Program-made: the position numbers and the translations under genes
Shown here: positions 33,260-39,785 of the stretch, piece after piece
Layout: the number at the start of each line of letters is the position of its first letter
How positions within the stretch are numbered: position 1 is the stretch's first letter
Notes under the pieces: generated by a model
What the model saw: the letters and a program-made list of their open reading frames with translations, nothing else
What the model was told of the DNA's origin: nothing
The model's database searches: none
Assembly: GCA_003017785.1 (NCBI GenBank)
Contig: PYEQ01000002.1
Coordinates: 1 to 39,785 of the forward strand
Direction of reading: 5' to 3'
DNA length: 39,785 bases
From: a filamentous cyanobacterium CCP5
GTDB taxonomy: Bacteria; Cyanobacteriota; Cyanobacteriia; Phormidesmidales; Phormidesmidaceae

Positions 33260-35059
33260 GTGGCTAGATTTAGCCTGCCCTCAGAGCTGCTGAAGGCGCG
33301 CCTATCGCGTCGGATTATCTTTTGGGTGTTTCTCAGCATTGTGGTGATCGAGGCAATTATTCTGGTGCCATCGGTCTACCGTCGTGAGCGGGAACTGCTG
33401 AACTACCTTAAAGCCCTATCGGCAGCCCAGGCTAATGGTATTTTAGCGGCTAGAGACCTCGGTACCATGGGGACGGCTCCCCTCCTGAACTATCTAGGGC
33501 GTTTGGAGAGTAATCCGGCTGTTAAAGGGGGGGCTCTTTACAGCCAGTCTGGCCAGCTAGTAGGTACCTTTGGTGAACCGCCCCGACTCACCTGGCCTCA
33601 GATTCAGGCTGGACGAACGGATCACTATTGGCGACGGCAGCGCCGTTATGATGCCCTCTGGGAGAGCATGTCAGAACTTGAAGATGACTATCTGCTGGTC
33701 ATTCGCCACGATGCCACCTGGGTTCAGCAGGAGTTTTACAGCTTTATCGGGCGGATTACCGGGCTGGTCTTGATCATTTCTGTGTTCGTCACCGGAGCCA
33801 CTATGGTGGTGCTAGAACGCCTGCTGATCAAGCCCGTATTGAGGCTACGGCAAGATCTCTTAGCGGCTGGCAAAGCTATCCACGAAGATCAGCAGGTCCG
33901 TAATCTGACCTGCACGACCTACAGGAATCGTCAGGATGAATTAGGAGACGTGATCGCTGCATTCAACACGATGCTGAGCCAGATCGAAGAGGCGATCGCC
34001 ACCCGTAAGCAGAGCGAAGATCGGTTTCGGGCCCTGGTGGAGCAGGCGGTTGATGCTTTTTACGTGGTTAATCGCCAGGGCAATATCATCAATGTTAATC
34101 AGCAGGCCTGCGATAGTCTGGGCTACAGCCGCGAGGAGCTGATGGCTCTAAAAGTTGGAGATATCCAGCAAGATTTTACCCAGGCAGACTTGACTAAGGT
34201 TTGGCAGCAGCTTCAGCCAAACCGACCGATTAGCCGAGAGGGCTGCCATCTTCGCAAGGACGGCAGTCAGTTTCCAGTGGAGGTGCGCATCGGACTGCTC
34301 CAAGGCCGGGATGAGGAGTTAATTCTGGCATTGGTCAGAGATGTGACCGAGCGCAAGCAGGCCGAGCAAGCCCTGGCTCGATTAGCAGAAATTGGCGAAC
34401 TCGCCGCCATGATTGTCCATGAGGTTCGTAGCCCGCTGACCACTGTGCTCATGGGCCTGATGTCTTTTCGGCAGATGGAGCTATCAGAACGAGCCCAAAG
34501 ACGCTTGACCTTGGCATTGGAAGAATCGGAACGGCTGCAAATGCTACTCAACGAAATCCTGCAGTATGCTAGGGAGCCGACTTTAGATGCGGGCCTGTTC
34601 GATCTCAACGCTCTGGTCCATGAGCTGGTCGGGATCCTGGGGGAGATGCCGGCAATCAAGGACCATGCTCTAAACCTGACCCTGCCCCCTGGTTCTGTCA
34701 TTGTGGAAGGGGATGCTAATAAGCTTAAACAGGTTTTTATCAATCTAGTGGTTAATGCCTGTGAGGCCAGTCCTGCCGGGGAATCAGTTACCTGGCAGGT
34801 GGCCATCGGCTCCCGTAACCAGATTACTATCACCATTCACAACCAGGGAGAGCCGATTCCTCCCGAAATTTTGCCTAAGCTGATGCACCCTTTCTTCACT
34901 ACCAAGTCCTCTGGCAATGGCCTAGGGCTGGCGATTACCAAGCGAATTGTCGAAGCCCATAAAGGGCAAATCGAGTTCTCCTCATCGGCCGAGGCCGGGA
35001 CAGTCGTAACCGTAACATTGCCAAGGGTCCAATCGACCCAGGCCAGGTCCCAGCTCTAA
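33260..35059 (+). CDS. PAS-domain sensor histidine kinase, NtrB-like core
   Basis: Membrane sensor kinase of 599 residues. Order: membrane segment about 18-38, an extracytoplasmic region about 40-160, a second membrane segment about 163-187, HAMP-like (188-245), PAS (about 252-365, RFRALVEQAVDAFYVVNRQG; ITERKQ-type end VRDVTERKQAEQAL), HisKA with H387 in MIVHEVRSPLTTVLMG, HATPase with FINLVVNACEASP and GNGLGLAITKRIVEAH. The kinase core is of the NtrB/ZraS type. Translation starts at GTG 33260; no ATG lies near in frame. The upstream 289 bases contain no gene. Its stop overlaps by 3-4 bases the stop of the converging membrane protein. Confidence 0.92.
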   Translation: MARFSLPSELLKARLSRRIIFWVFLSIVVIEAIILVPSVYRRERELLNYLKALSAAQANGILAARDLGTMGTAPLLNYLGRLESNPAVKGGALYSQSGQLVGTFGEPPRLTWPQIQAGRTDHYWRRQRRYDALWESMSELEDDYLLVIRHDATWVQQEFYSFIGRITGLVLIISVFVTGATMVVLERLLIKPVLRLRQDLLAAGKAIHEDQQVRNLTCTTYRNRQDELGDVIAAFNTMLSQIEEAIATRKQSEDRFRALVEQAVDAFYVVNRQGNIINVNQQACDSLGYSREELMALKVGDIQQDFTQADLTKVWQQLQPNRPISREGCHLRKDGSQFPVEVRIGLLQGRDEELILALVRDVTERKQAEQALARLAEIGELAAMIVHEVRSPLTTVLMGLMSFRQMELSERAQRRLTLALEESERLQMLLNEILQYAREPTLDAGLFDLNALVHELVGILGEMPAIKDHALNLTLPPGSVIVEGDANKLKQVFINLVVNACEASPAGESVTWQVAIGSRNQITITIHNQGEPIPPEILPKLMHPFFTTKSSGNGLGLAITKRIVEAHKGQIEFSSSAEAGTVVTVTLPRVQSTQARSQL

Positions 35060-35418
35060 AACGCATCGAGATCTAAGGCCTGGGAGCCGCCTTTCTCAAT
35101 CAGCAGCAAAATTTTATTCAGCTGAGACCAGATCAGCAGGGCACTAAATACCGTCAGGGGGACTCCCATGGCATAGGCAACCTTGGCAGAAAATCCAAAG
35201 CTCTGAATGCCGGAGGCGAGAAAGACGCAAATGCCGCTGCAAATGCCGAAGTAGGGAAGCTGCAGCGGGAGGCCCCTGAGGGTGGCCAGAATGCGGGTTG
35301 ACCGGTTTCGATTCCATTCTTTAACGGAATCTTGCAGGGTATTGTTGAAAGCGGTTCCAGAGGCGATCGCGGCCAGCAGGCCAGCAATCAAGAGCACATA
35401 GGGCGGTTGGGGATACAC
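35056..35418 (-). CDS. Small integral membrane protein, unknown function
   Basis: From a GTG at 35418 the product has 120 residues (V/MYPQPPYVLLIAGLLAAIASG); an ATG at 35493 would add 25 residues rich in Trp, Arg and Phe, which I think are non-coding. Three hydrophobic segments are visible: about 6-22, 53-72 (YFGICSGICVFLASGI) and 80-100 (AYAMGVPLTVFSALLIW), with a polar stretch FNNTLQDSVKEWNRNRSTR between the first two and an acidic end. I do not recognise the family; similar proteins exist in cyanobacteria by my impression. It converges on the PAS kinase with overlapping stops. Confidence 0.65.
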   Translation of the reverse strand: MYPQPPYVLLIAGLLAAIASGTAFNNTLQDSVKEWNRNRSTRILATLRGLPLQLPYFGICSGICVFLASGIQSFGFSAKVAYAMGVPLTVFSALLIWSQLNKILLLIEKGGSQALDLDAF

Positions 35419-35551
35419 GGCGTCTCTCGTAACGGGTATGAATGGGCAATGGCGCTGCCAGAACCGGACTGACGGACTGGCGAACCAGGTCAAACCGGAT
35501 TCTAGTATAGTCGCGGCCGGATATCTAGGTGAGAGCGGCCCATCAGATGGC

Positions 35552-37261
35552 TCAGCGTTCCTGGAAAGCTCCCCGGAGATCGGCCATAGCGGGCACGAGT
35601 TCGGTGGCCCGCTCCAGGGAGTAGTCGGTTAGCACATCCCAGGCCACTCCAAATATCCGCGACGGGGTCAGATCGTCTTTAATCAGATGCCATAGGCGCT
35701 GCACTTCCTCGGTGTGGAGTCGTTCATCTTCAGTGAGGGCCAGCAGCAGCAGTCGCCGGAGAGCACTGCCTTCCTCAGACATCAGGTAGCGCAGGCCGAG
35801 ACCGGCGGTGGGGAGTAAGTCAAAAGAGGTATCGCTGCGGGCGATCGCGATCATATTCTCCAGCCGCTGCCACTGGAAGCGACCGTCTTTGAACAAGACC
35901 TCCAGCAGTCTGCGCCGCAGGGAAGCCGTTTCGCCCATTAGCAATCGACGGGACACGTAGGGATAGGCCACATCGACAATTTTGAACTGGGGATTGAGGC
36001 TGAGGGCAAGGCCTTCCTGGGTGACGAGGGACCGAATAATCAGGGCAAACTTGGCCGGTACCCGAAACGGATAGTCATACATCAGCTCAGAAAACTGATC
36101 GGTAATGGTCTTGAAATTAAAGGCCTGCACTTCCTCCCCCAGGGCGCTGCCGAGGACGGTTTCGAGGGCCGGAATAATCGGTTCGGGGTTGGTCTCGGGG
36201 GTTAGAAATCCCAGACTGACAAAGTCCTGGGCCAGGTTGCCGTAGTCCTGGTTGATCAGATGCACCACCGAATCCACCAGGGTCTCTTTGGTCTCCTGGG
36301 GCAGCTGGTCCATCATGCCAAAGTCAATGTAGGCCATGCGGCCATCGGCCATGGCAAACAGGTTACCCGGATGGGGATCGGCGTGGAAAAAGCCGAATTC
36401 TAATAGCTGTCTGAGCCCGGCTACGACTCCGATCTCAATCAGGGAGTCGATATTCAGCCCGGCGGCTTGAATCCGTTCCGTATCGGTGAGCTTGATGCCG
36501 TCAATCCATTCCAGGGTCAGTACCCGGACGCTGCTGTACTGCCAGTGGATAGCAGGGACTTTAATTCTGGCGTCACCGCGAAAGTTGTCGGCAAACCGCT
36601 CGGCGTTATGGCCTTCGTTGACGTAGTCAATTTCTTCGAACAGCTTGATGCCAAACTCATCGACGATCAGCCGCAAATCATGGCCAAGGTTCAGGGGCAA
36701 CACTGTTTCCAGCCATTTAGCCGCCCATCGCAACAGGCAGAGATCTCGGCAGAGGGTATTGACCAGATTGGGCCGCTGCACCTTGACTGCGACATCTTCG
36801 CCAGAAAACAGTCGGGCCCGGTAGACCTGCCCCAGGCTGGCGGCGGCTACGGGCTCTGGGGAAATACTGCCAAAGATTTCCTGGGGCGGCGCTCCCAGAT
36901 CAAGCTCAATGATCCGAAAGGCAACCTCGTTGGAGAAGGGAGGCAGCTGGTCTTGGAGGCGGGTGAGCTCTTCTAAAAAGTCTCGTCTTACCAGGTCTGG
37001 GCGGGTGGAAAGAGCCTGGCCAATTTTAATGAAAGTGGGGCCTAACTCGATCAAAGCCTGCCGGAGCTGAACGGCCCGCTGGGAAATGTTGGCATTTTCT
37101 TGGCCCCGCCAGCGATCGAGCTGCATGGCCAAAAACAGGCTGCCGAGACACCAGCTGACCTGCAGAATCCGCCAGAGGAGCTGCCAGGGCCGTCGCCAAA
37201 AGTACCGCGCGATCGCCTCGGGATCGTATCGACGGAAGGGAGCCGCAGGGGAACTCTGCAC
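35552..37261 (-). CDS. ABC1/UbiB-family atypical kinase
   Basis: Protein of 569 residues in the ABC1K (AarF/UbiB/ADCK) family. Diagnostic motifs: KxGQ (FIKIGQALSTRPDL, about 77-90), the Ala-rich nucleotide loop AASLGQVYRA (140-149), lysine in VAVKVQRP (157-164), catalytic-loop FFHADPHPGNLF and metal-binding YIDFGMMDQLP. These kinase-like ATPases act in quinone and prenyl-lipid homeostasis; plant and cyanobacterial members associate with plastoquinone and tocopherol metabolism. A hydrophobic stretch at about 27-46 may anchor it. The upstream 240 bases hold imperfect inverted repeats but no clear promoter. Confidence 0.94.
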   Translation of the reverse strand: MQSSPAAPFRRYDPEAIARYFWRRPWQLLWRILQVSWCLGSLFLAMQLDRWRGQENANISQRAVQLRQALIELGPTFIKIGQALSTRPDLVRRDFLEELTRLQDQLPPFSNEVAFRIIELDLGAPPQEIFGSISPEPVAAASLGQVYRARLFSGEDVAVKVQRPNLVNTLCRDLCLLRWAAKWLETVLPLNLGHDLRLIVDEFGIKLFEEIDYVNEGHNAERFADNFRGDARIKVPAIHWQYSSVRVLTLEWIDGIKLTDTERIQAAGLNIDSLIEIGVVAGLRQLLEFGFFHADPHPGNLFAMADGRMAYIDFGMMDQLPQETKETLVDSVVHLINQDYGNLAQDFVSLGFLTPETNPEPIIPALETVLGSALGEEVQAFNFKTITDQFSELMYDYPFRVPAKFALIIRSLVTQEGLALSLNPQFKIVDVAYPYVSRRLLMGETASLRRRLLEVLFKDGRFQWQRLENMIAIARSDTSFDLLPTAGLGLRYLMSEEGSALRRLLLLALTEDERLHTEEVQRLWHLIKDDLTPSRIFGVAWDVLTDYSLERATELVPAMADLRGAFQER

Positions 37262-37339
37262 GATTTAGCCTCTAGCTAGCAACTCATATAGAAATATTAA
37301 GCCGAGCCGAGACTCTAGGAGTTAGCGAATTGGCTTAGC

Positions 37340-37398
37340 TTAAGAGCCTGTCGGGGCTGCCCTGCACTTGAGGCGCAGGGAAATTGATAGGCTTCTTA
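37340..37398. repeat. Nested imperfect inverted repeats
   Basis: AAGAGCCTGTC pairs imperfectly with GATAGGCTTCTT, and inside it CCCTGC pairs with GCAGGG. There is no T-run. It lies between the ABC1 kinase gene and the decayed HNH gene on the minus strand and may serve as the end of the latter or as leader structure of the former. The rest of 37262-37502 shows nothing assignable. Confidence 0.35.
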
Positions 37399-37502
37399 AC
37401 ATAGTATAGAAAACTACAAAACCCTTCGCGGCAGAAAAAGGCTGAATGGTCTGAGATTTCCCATTTTTTTCTGTAGGCATCTGTGCATGGGATCCTTGTT
37501 AT

Positions 37503-37926
37503 CTACAGGTAACAGTTCTGTGAAATCAACAGCTGACGCTCCAGGATTCGGGTTGGCCTGTTGAACACCAGGAGCTTTGCGGTTGCCCTACCCGTTGCCG
37601 TAATTCCCTCGATATGGCCACTGTGTCCACTGTTTAGGGCAAAGTGCTCTGCCCAAGATTGACTGCGAGGGTTGAAAAGGAAAGTAATCTCTCCAGTGGC
37701 CGGGATCGTACGTAGCGAGATCCGTTCCTTTATGGCGGTTATAAGACAGGCAAGATAGGACCAAGTTGTCAGCGGTTGTTTGGCCTCCGTGCTTTTGAGC
37801 GATGATATGGTCTACCTCATGGGTGTAGATAGAGAAGTTCTGATGAATCAAGCCATATTCGCATCTGCCTTTGGCTCGATCACTCACGAATTGCCGCAGA
37901 ACAGCAGAGATTTTAGCAGCGCTTAT
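37503..37926 (-). pseudogene. Decayed HNH endonuclease gene (start lost, frameshifted)
   Basis: The middle part, translated from a GTG at 37887, reads RCEYGLIHQ, THEVDHIIAQKHGGQTTADNL and YNRHKGTDLATYDP, an HNH nuclease with the catalytic DH and N present. At about 37698-37703 an extra G (CCCGGCCACTGGA instead of CCCGCCACTGGA) shifts the frame; in the new frame the sequence continues GEITFLFNPRSQSWAEHFAL and GITATGRATAKLLVFNRPTR to a stop at 37503-37505, just the usual family C-terminus. Two zinc-knuckle cysteines are also changed (CEYG, CLSY). The natural start overlapping the preceding gene reads ATA, not ATG. The gene is almost certainly inactive. Confidence 0.85.
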
Positions 37927-38306
37927 GGATTTCCAGAGGCCATTGCTCGCGCTTTCATAAGCAGCATTAGATGCTCAAGCTGCTCGTAGGCATCAAGCTC
38001 AGCGACTTCAGATTCGCTCAGACTTCCTTCTCGATTTTTGTCTAATAGGGAACTAAGGCGATTTTGGGCGGCGGGTGAGACTTTAAACGCGATGATGTCT
38101 TGAGAGGTGGGGCGCGTGACTAGAAAGTCAAGGACTTCAAGATAAGCTCGGGGAAATTCTGATAGGGTCGCCGTGGAGATCGCTACAGATGTTGCTGCAG
38201 GGCTGTCCGTTCTCACGAGTTGGCTCAATAGCTCGGGCAGGCGATCGCGAAGAGGCTCTAATTGTTCTGCCAACTCGTCGGGGATTTGAATGGTTAGCTC
38301 AGCCAT
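37923..38306 (-). CDS. Small antitoxin-like protein upstream of the HNH gene
   Basis: Protein of 127 residues from the ATG at 38306 (MAELTIQIPDELAEQLEPLR); an upstream ATG at 38345 would add 13. The N-terminus has a beta strand plus helix reminiscent of ribbon-helix-helix or prevent-host-death antitoxins (TIQIPDELAEQLEPLRDRL), and the C-terminal half is helical and acidic (SLSESEVAELDAYEQLEHLM). I do not recognise a named family, but such proteins often precede HNH genes in cyanobacteria. Its stop codon TAA overlaps the former start codon of the HNH gene. Whether it still has a function without its partner is unclear. Confidence 0.75.
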   Translation of the reverse strand: MAELTIQIPDELAEQLEPLRDRLPELLSQLVRTDSPAATSVAISTATLSEFPRAYLEVLDFLVTRPTSQDIIAFKVSPAAQNRLSSLLDKNREGSLSESEVAELDAYEQLEHLMLLMKARAMASGNP

Positions 38307-38560
38307 TGCACGCTCTTGAATATAGTTGGCTTGTCTTGACCTCATTTGAGATCCGTTGCCGAATCTGCTGGAAACGCGGCAATAACTAAGGCCGCAGAAA
38401 ACGCAGTTGAGAAAGTGTGGTGTGAGTTGCGATCACCGCCAAGCATCAGGCTCAATGCATTTTTGAACTGCAGTGAATGCATAGAAGATCCAGATTCTCA
38501 GGCTGCTCCCCAAACAATCAAGTGGGTTAGGCTTTGGGGAACACGTTTCGAGAGTCTCCA

Positions 38561-39785
38561 ATGGCTAGCCGTCTCTGGAAATTTCTGACTATCCCAGTTC
38601 AGGATTTGGTGTCGCTAGATGCAGCAGATAACACAGCAGATGCTGCCGATGCGGTGTTGGGACTGGCTCAGGTATTGGCGGAAGAAGGGCCGAATGTGCA
38701 AAGACTGGCTCCTTTAGTCGGTCAGTTGGATTCCTTGCTGGATGCTTTGAATTCGCCTTTGGGCAAAGTTGTGGAGGCGAGCTTGCCATTTGTTTCGATC
38801 GCCACCGGACTGCTGCGGTTTTATCGAGAGATCACAAAAACTGAGCCGACTCTGGCTCAATCGGTAGCTCTGATTGCTCAGTCAGCTTACTTGGAGAGCT
38901 TTCGAGAACAGGTTCAGAGGCTACCAGAAAAGACACGAGTTGGGCTGGTTGCCGCAAGCCAGAAAAATCTGAGTCTGACCGCTGAGATGAAAGCCCTCGG
39001 CGACCTCGAAATTTCTGACAAAGAGGCTCGGCTGGCGACGTTACATTTTCACGAATCGGCTCTAGCTAAAGCATTTAACGCGGCTCTGCGTTCACGACTC
39101 ATCCAGCTACGAGCTTCGGAGCAGTCCGCACAGAGGTTTACAGAACAGGTAGCCCTCAACACCGAACGATATATGCGAACGGCGATCGCAGAAGCCGGGG
39201 ACTCTGTGCAGCGCGTAACCGAATGGTACCGAGTTGGTGGTGATGCAGTATTTGAGAAGTACCTCAGCATCGACACCTATTTGGAAGAGTGGATTGCTCC
39301 AAAGCCCCATGAGCCGGTATTTGCTGAAGCTTTTTCGTTCAAAGACATCTATGTGCCGTTGAAGGCTCAGCTCCTAACCGCTGCTGGGGAGTCCGATCGC
39401 TCTGTACCAGTGGTGCTTGAGCAGTGGGTGCGACGGCAGCTAAATGACCCTGAGCAAACAGATCGGGTGCTGTTTATTCAAGGCGGGCCGGGGCGAGGTA
39501 AGAGTGTATTCTGTCGCATGTTTGCCGACTGGGTGCGCCGCCATGAGCATCCCCGCTGGACGCCGATTTTGATTCGCCTGCGGGATGTGGCAGTGCTCTC
39601 TAGGGACTTTGAGGAAACCCTGGCTAAAGCAGTAGACCGGGATTTTGCTAAGACCGATCCGGGCTGGCTGAGCGATCGCAACGTCAATTTCCTCTTTATT
39701 CTCGATGGCTTCGATGAGCTACTGATGCAGGGCCGCACCAGCGTCGGGCTAGATGAGTTTTTGACTCAGGTAGAACGGTTTCAGG
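38561..39785 (+). CDS. NACHT-domain (STAND) NTPase, C-terminus off the right edge
   Basis: An open frame begins at ATG 38561 and runs to the window end; 408 residues are visible. Residues 1 to about 270 are all-helical by appearance and lack a known catalytic motif, as in the NACHT N-terminal helical domains described in cyanobacterial STAND proteins. Then the NTPase begins: RVLFIQGGPGRGKSVF with Walker A GGPGRGKS at 308-315, RLRDV, and Walker B FLFILDGFDEL at 377-387 with the extra acidic residues (DGFDE) typical of NACHT. The sensor repeats expected at the C-terminus are beyond the window. STAND NTPases of this type act in signalling and anti-phage defence. The start has only a weak ribosome-binding site. 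Confidence 0.9.
   Translation, partial: MASRLWKFLTIPVQDLVSLDAADNTADAADAVLGLAQVLAEEGPNVQRLAPLVGQLDSLLDALNSPLGKVVEASLPFVSIATGLLRFYREITKTEPTLAQSVALIAQSAYLESFREQVQRLPEKTRVGLVAASQKNLSLTAEMKALGDLEISDKEARLATLHFHESALAKAFNAALRSRLIQLRASEQSAQRFTEQVALNTERYMRTAIAEAGDSVQRVTEWYRVGGDAVFEKYLSIDTYLEEWIAPKPHEPVFAEAFSFKDIYVPLKAQLLTAAGESDRSVPVVLEQWVRRQLNDPEQTDRVLFIQGGPGRGKSVFCRMFADWVRRHEHPRWTPILIRLRDVAVLSRDFEETLAKAVDRDFAKTDPGWLSDRNVNFLFILDGFDELLMQGRTSVGLDEFLTQVERFQ

Noticed and set aside
38346-38588. 80-codon plus-strand open frame before the NACHT gene
   Set aside because: It overlaps the NACHT start in another frame, has no ribosome-binding site and mixed, protein-unlike composition; it is more likely the divergent promoter region.
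1-39785. CRISPR arrays, insertion sequences, integrases, rRNA genes
   Set aside because: I saw no regularly spaced direct repeats, no transposase or integrase motifs and no rRNA sequence; abundant GCGATCGC octamers are the usual cyanobacterial HIP1 background.

Overview
The window looks like chromosomal DNA from a moderately GC-rich cyanobacterium. The evidence is the very frequent GCGATCGC (HIP1-type) octamers inside genes, the nitrogen regulator NtcA, the cytochrome b6f subunit PetM, the photosystem II assembly factor Ycf39, a CCB-type b6f cofactor-assembly protein, and several families I know only from cyanobacteria (DUF3155, DUF3084, DUF4327). I cannot name the genus; a Leptolyngbya/Synechococcales-like lineage is a guess.

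Layout. 1-770: incomplete minus-strand membrane-anchored protein with tandem repeats. 980-1942: gshB. 2145-6601: ABC importer (Tat lipoprotein, ATPase, permease) followed by a cytosine-deaminase-like amidohydrolase, with a cluster of small repeats between the binding-protein gene and the ATPase gene. 6617-11053: three minus-strand genes: a GAF histidine kinase resembling Hik2/CSK, an alanine-glyoxylate-type aminotransferase and a CHASE histidine kinase. 11293-15494: DUF3155, a CCB protein, a PadR regulator, a DUF3084 coiled-coil membrane protein and ntcA. 16022-18237: thrC, a CysO-like sulfur carrier and an exported pentapeptide-repeat protein. 18394-23325: ycf39, petM, pdxA, DUF4327, DUF72 and msrP. 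23405-31151: an unrecognised 354-residue protein, a Ser/Thr kinase, a HAMP histidine kinase, a bacterial-type ferredoxin, hisZ, a J-domain/TPR protein, inositol monophosphatase, a [2Fe-2S] ferredoxin with a C-terminal extension, and tRNA-Ser(GGA). 31210-37261: a coiled-coil/EamA transporter fusion, a PAS histidine kinase, a small membrane protein and an ABC1 kinase.

37503-39785 reads like an accessory segment: a decayed HNH endonuclease gene, a small antitoxin-like gene overlapping it, and the first 408 residues of a NACHT (STAND) NTPase that runs off the right edge.

Themes. The region is mostly housekeeping and photosynthesis-associated, but it holds four histidine kinases and one Ser/Thr kinase with no response regulator. 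Three intergenic matches to the NtcA site GTAN8TAC are found: one upstream of ntcA (probable autoregulation), one between the Hik2-like kinase and DUF3155, and one upstream of DUF4327. The best candidates for new biology are the NACHT/HNH island, the amidohydrolase-linked importer, the thrC/CysO neighbourhood, the coiled-coil transporter fusion and the unrecognised protein at 23405-24469.
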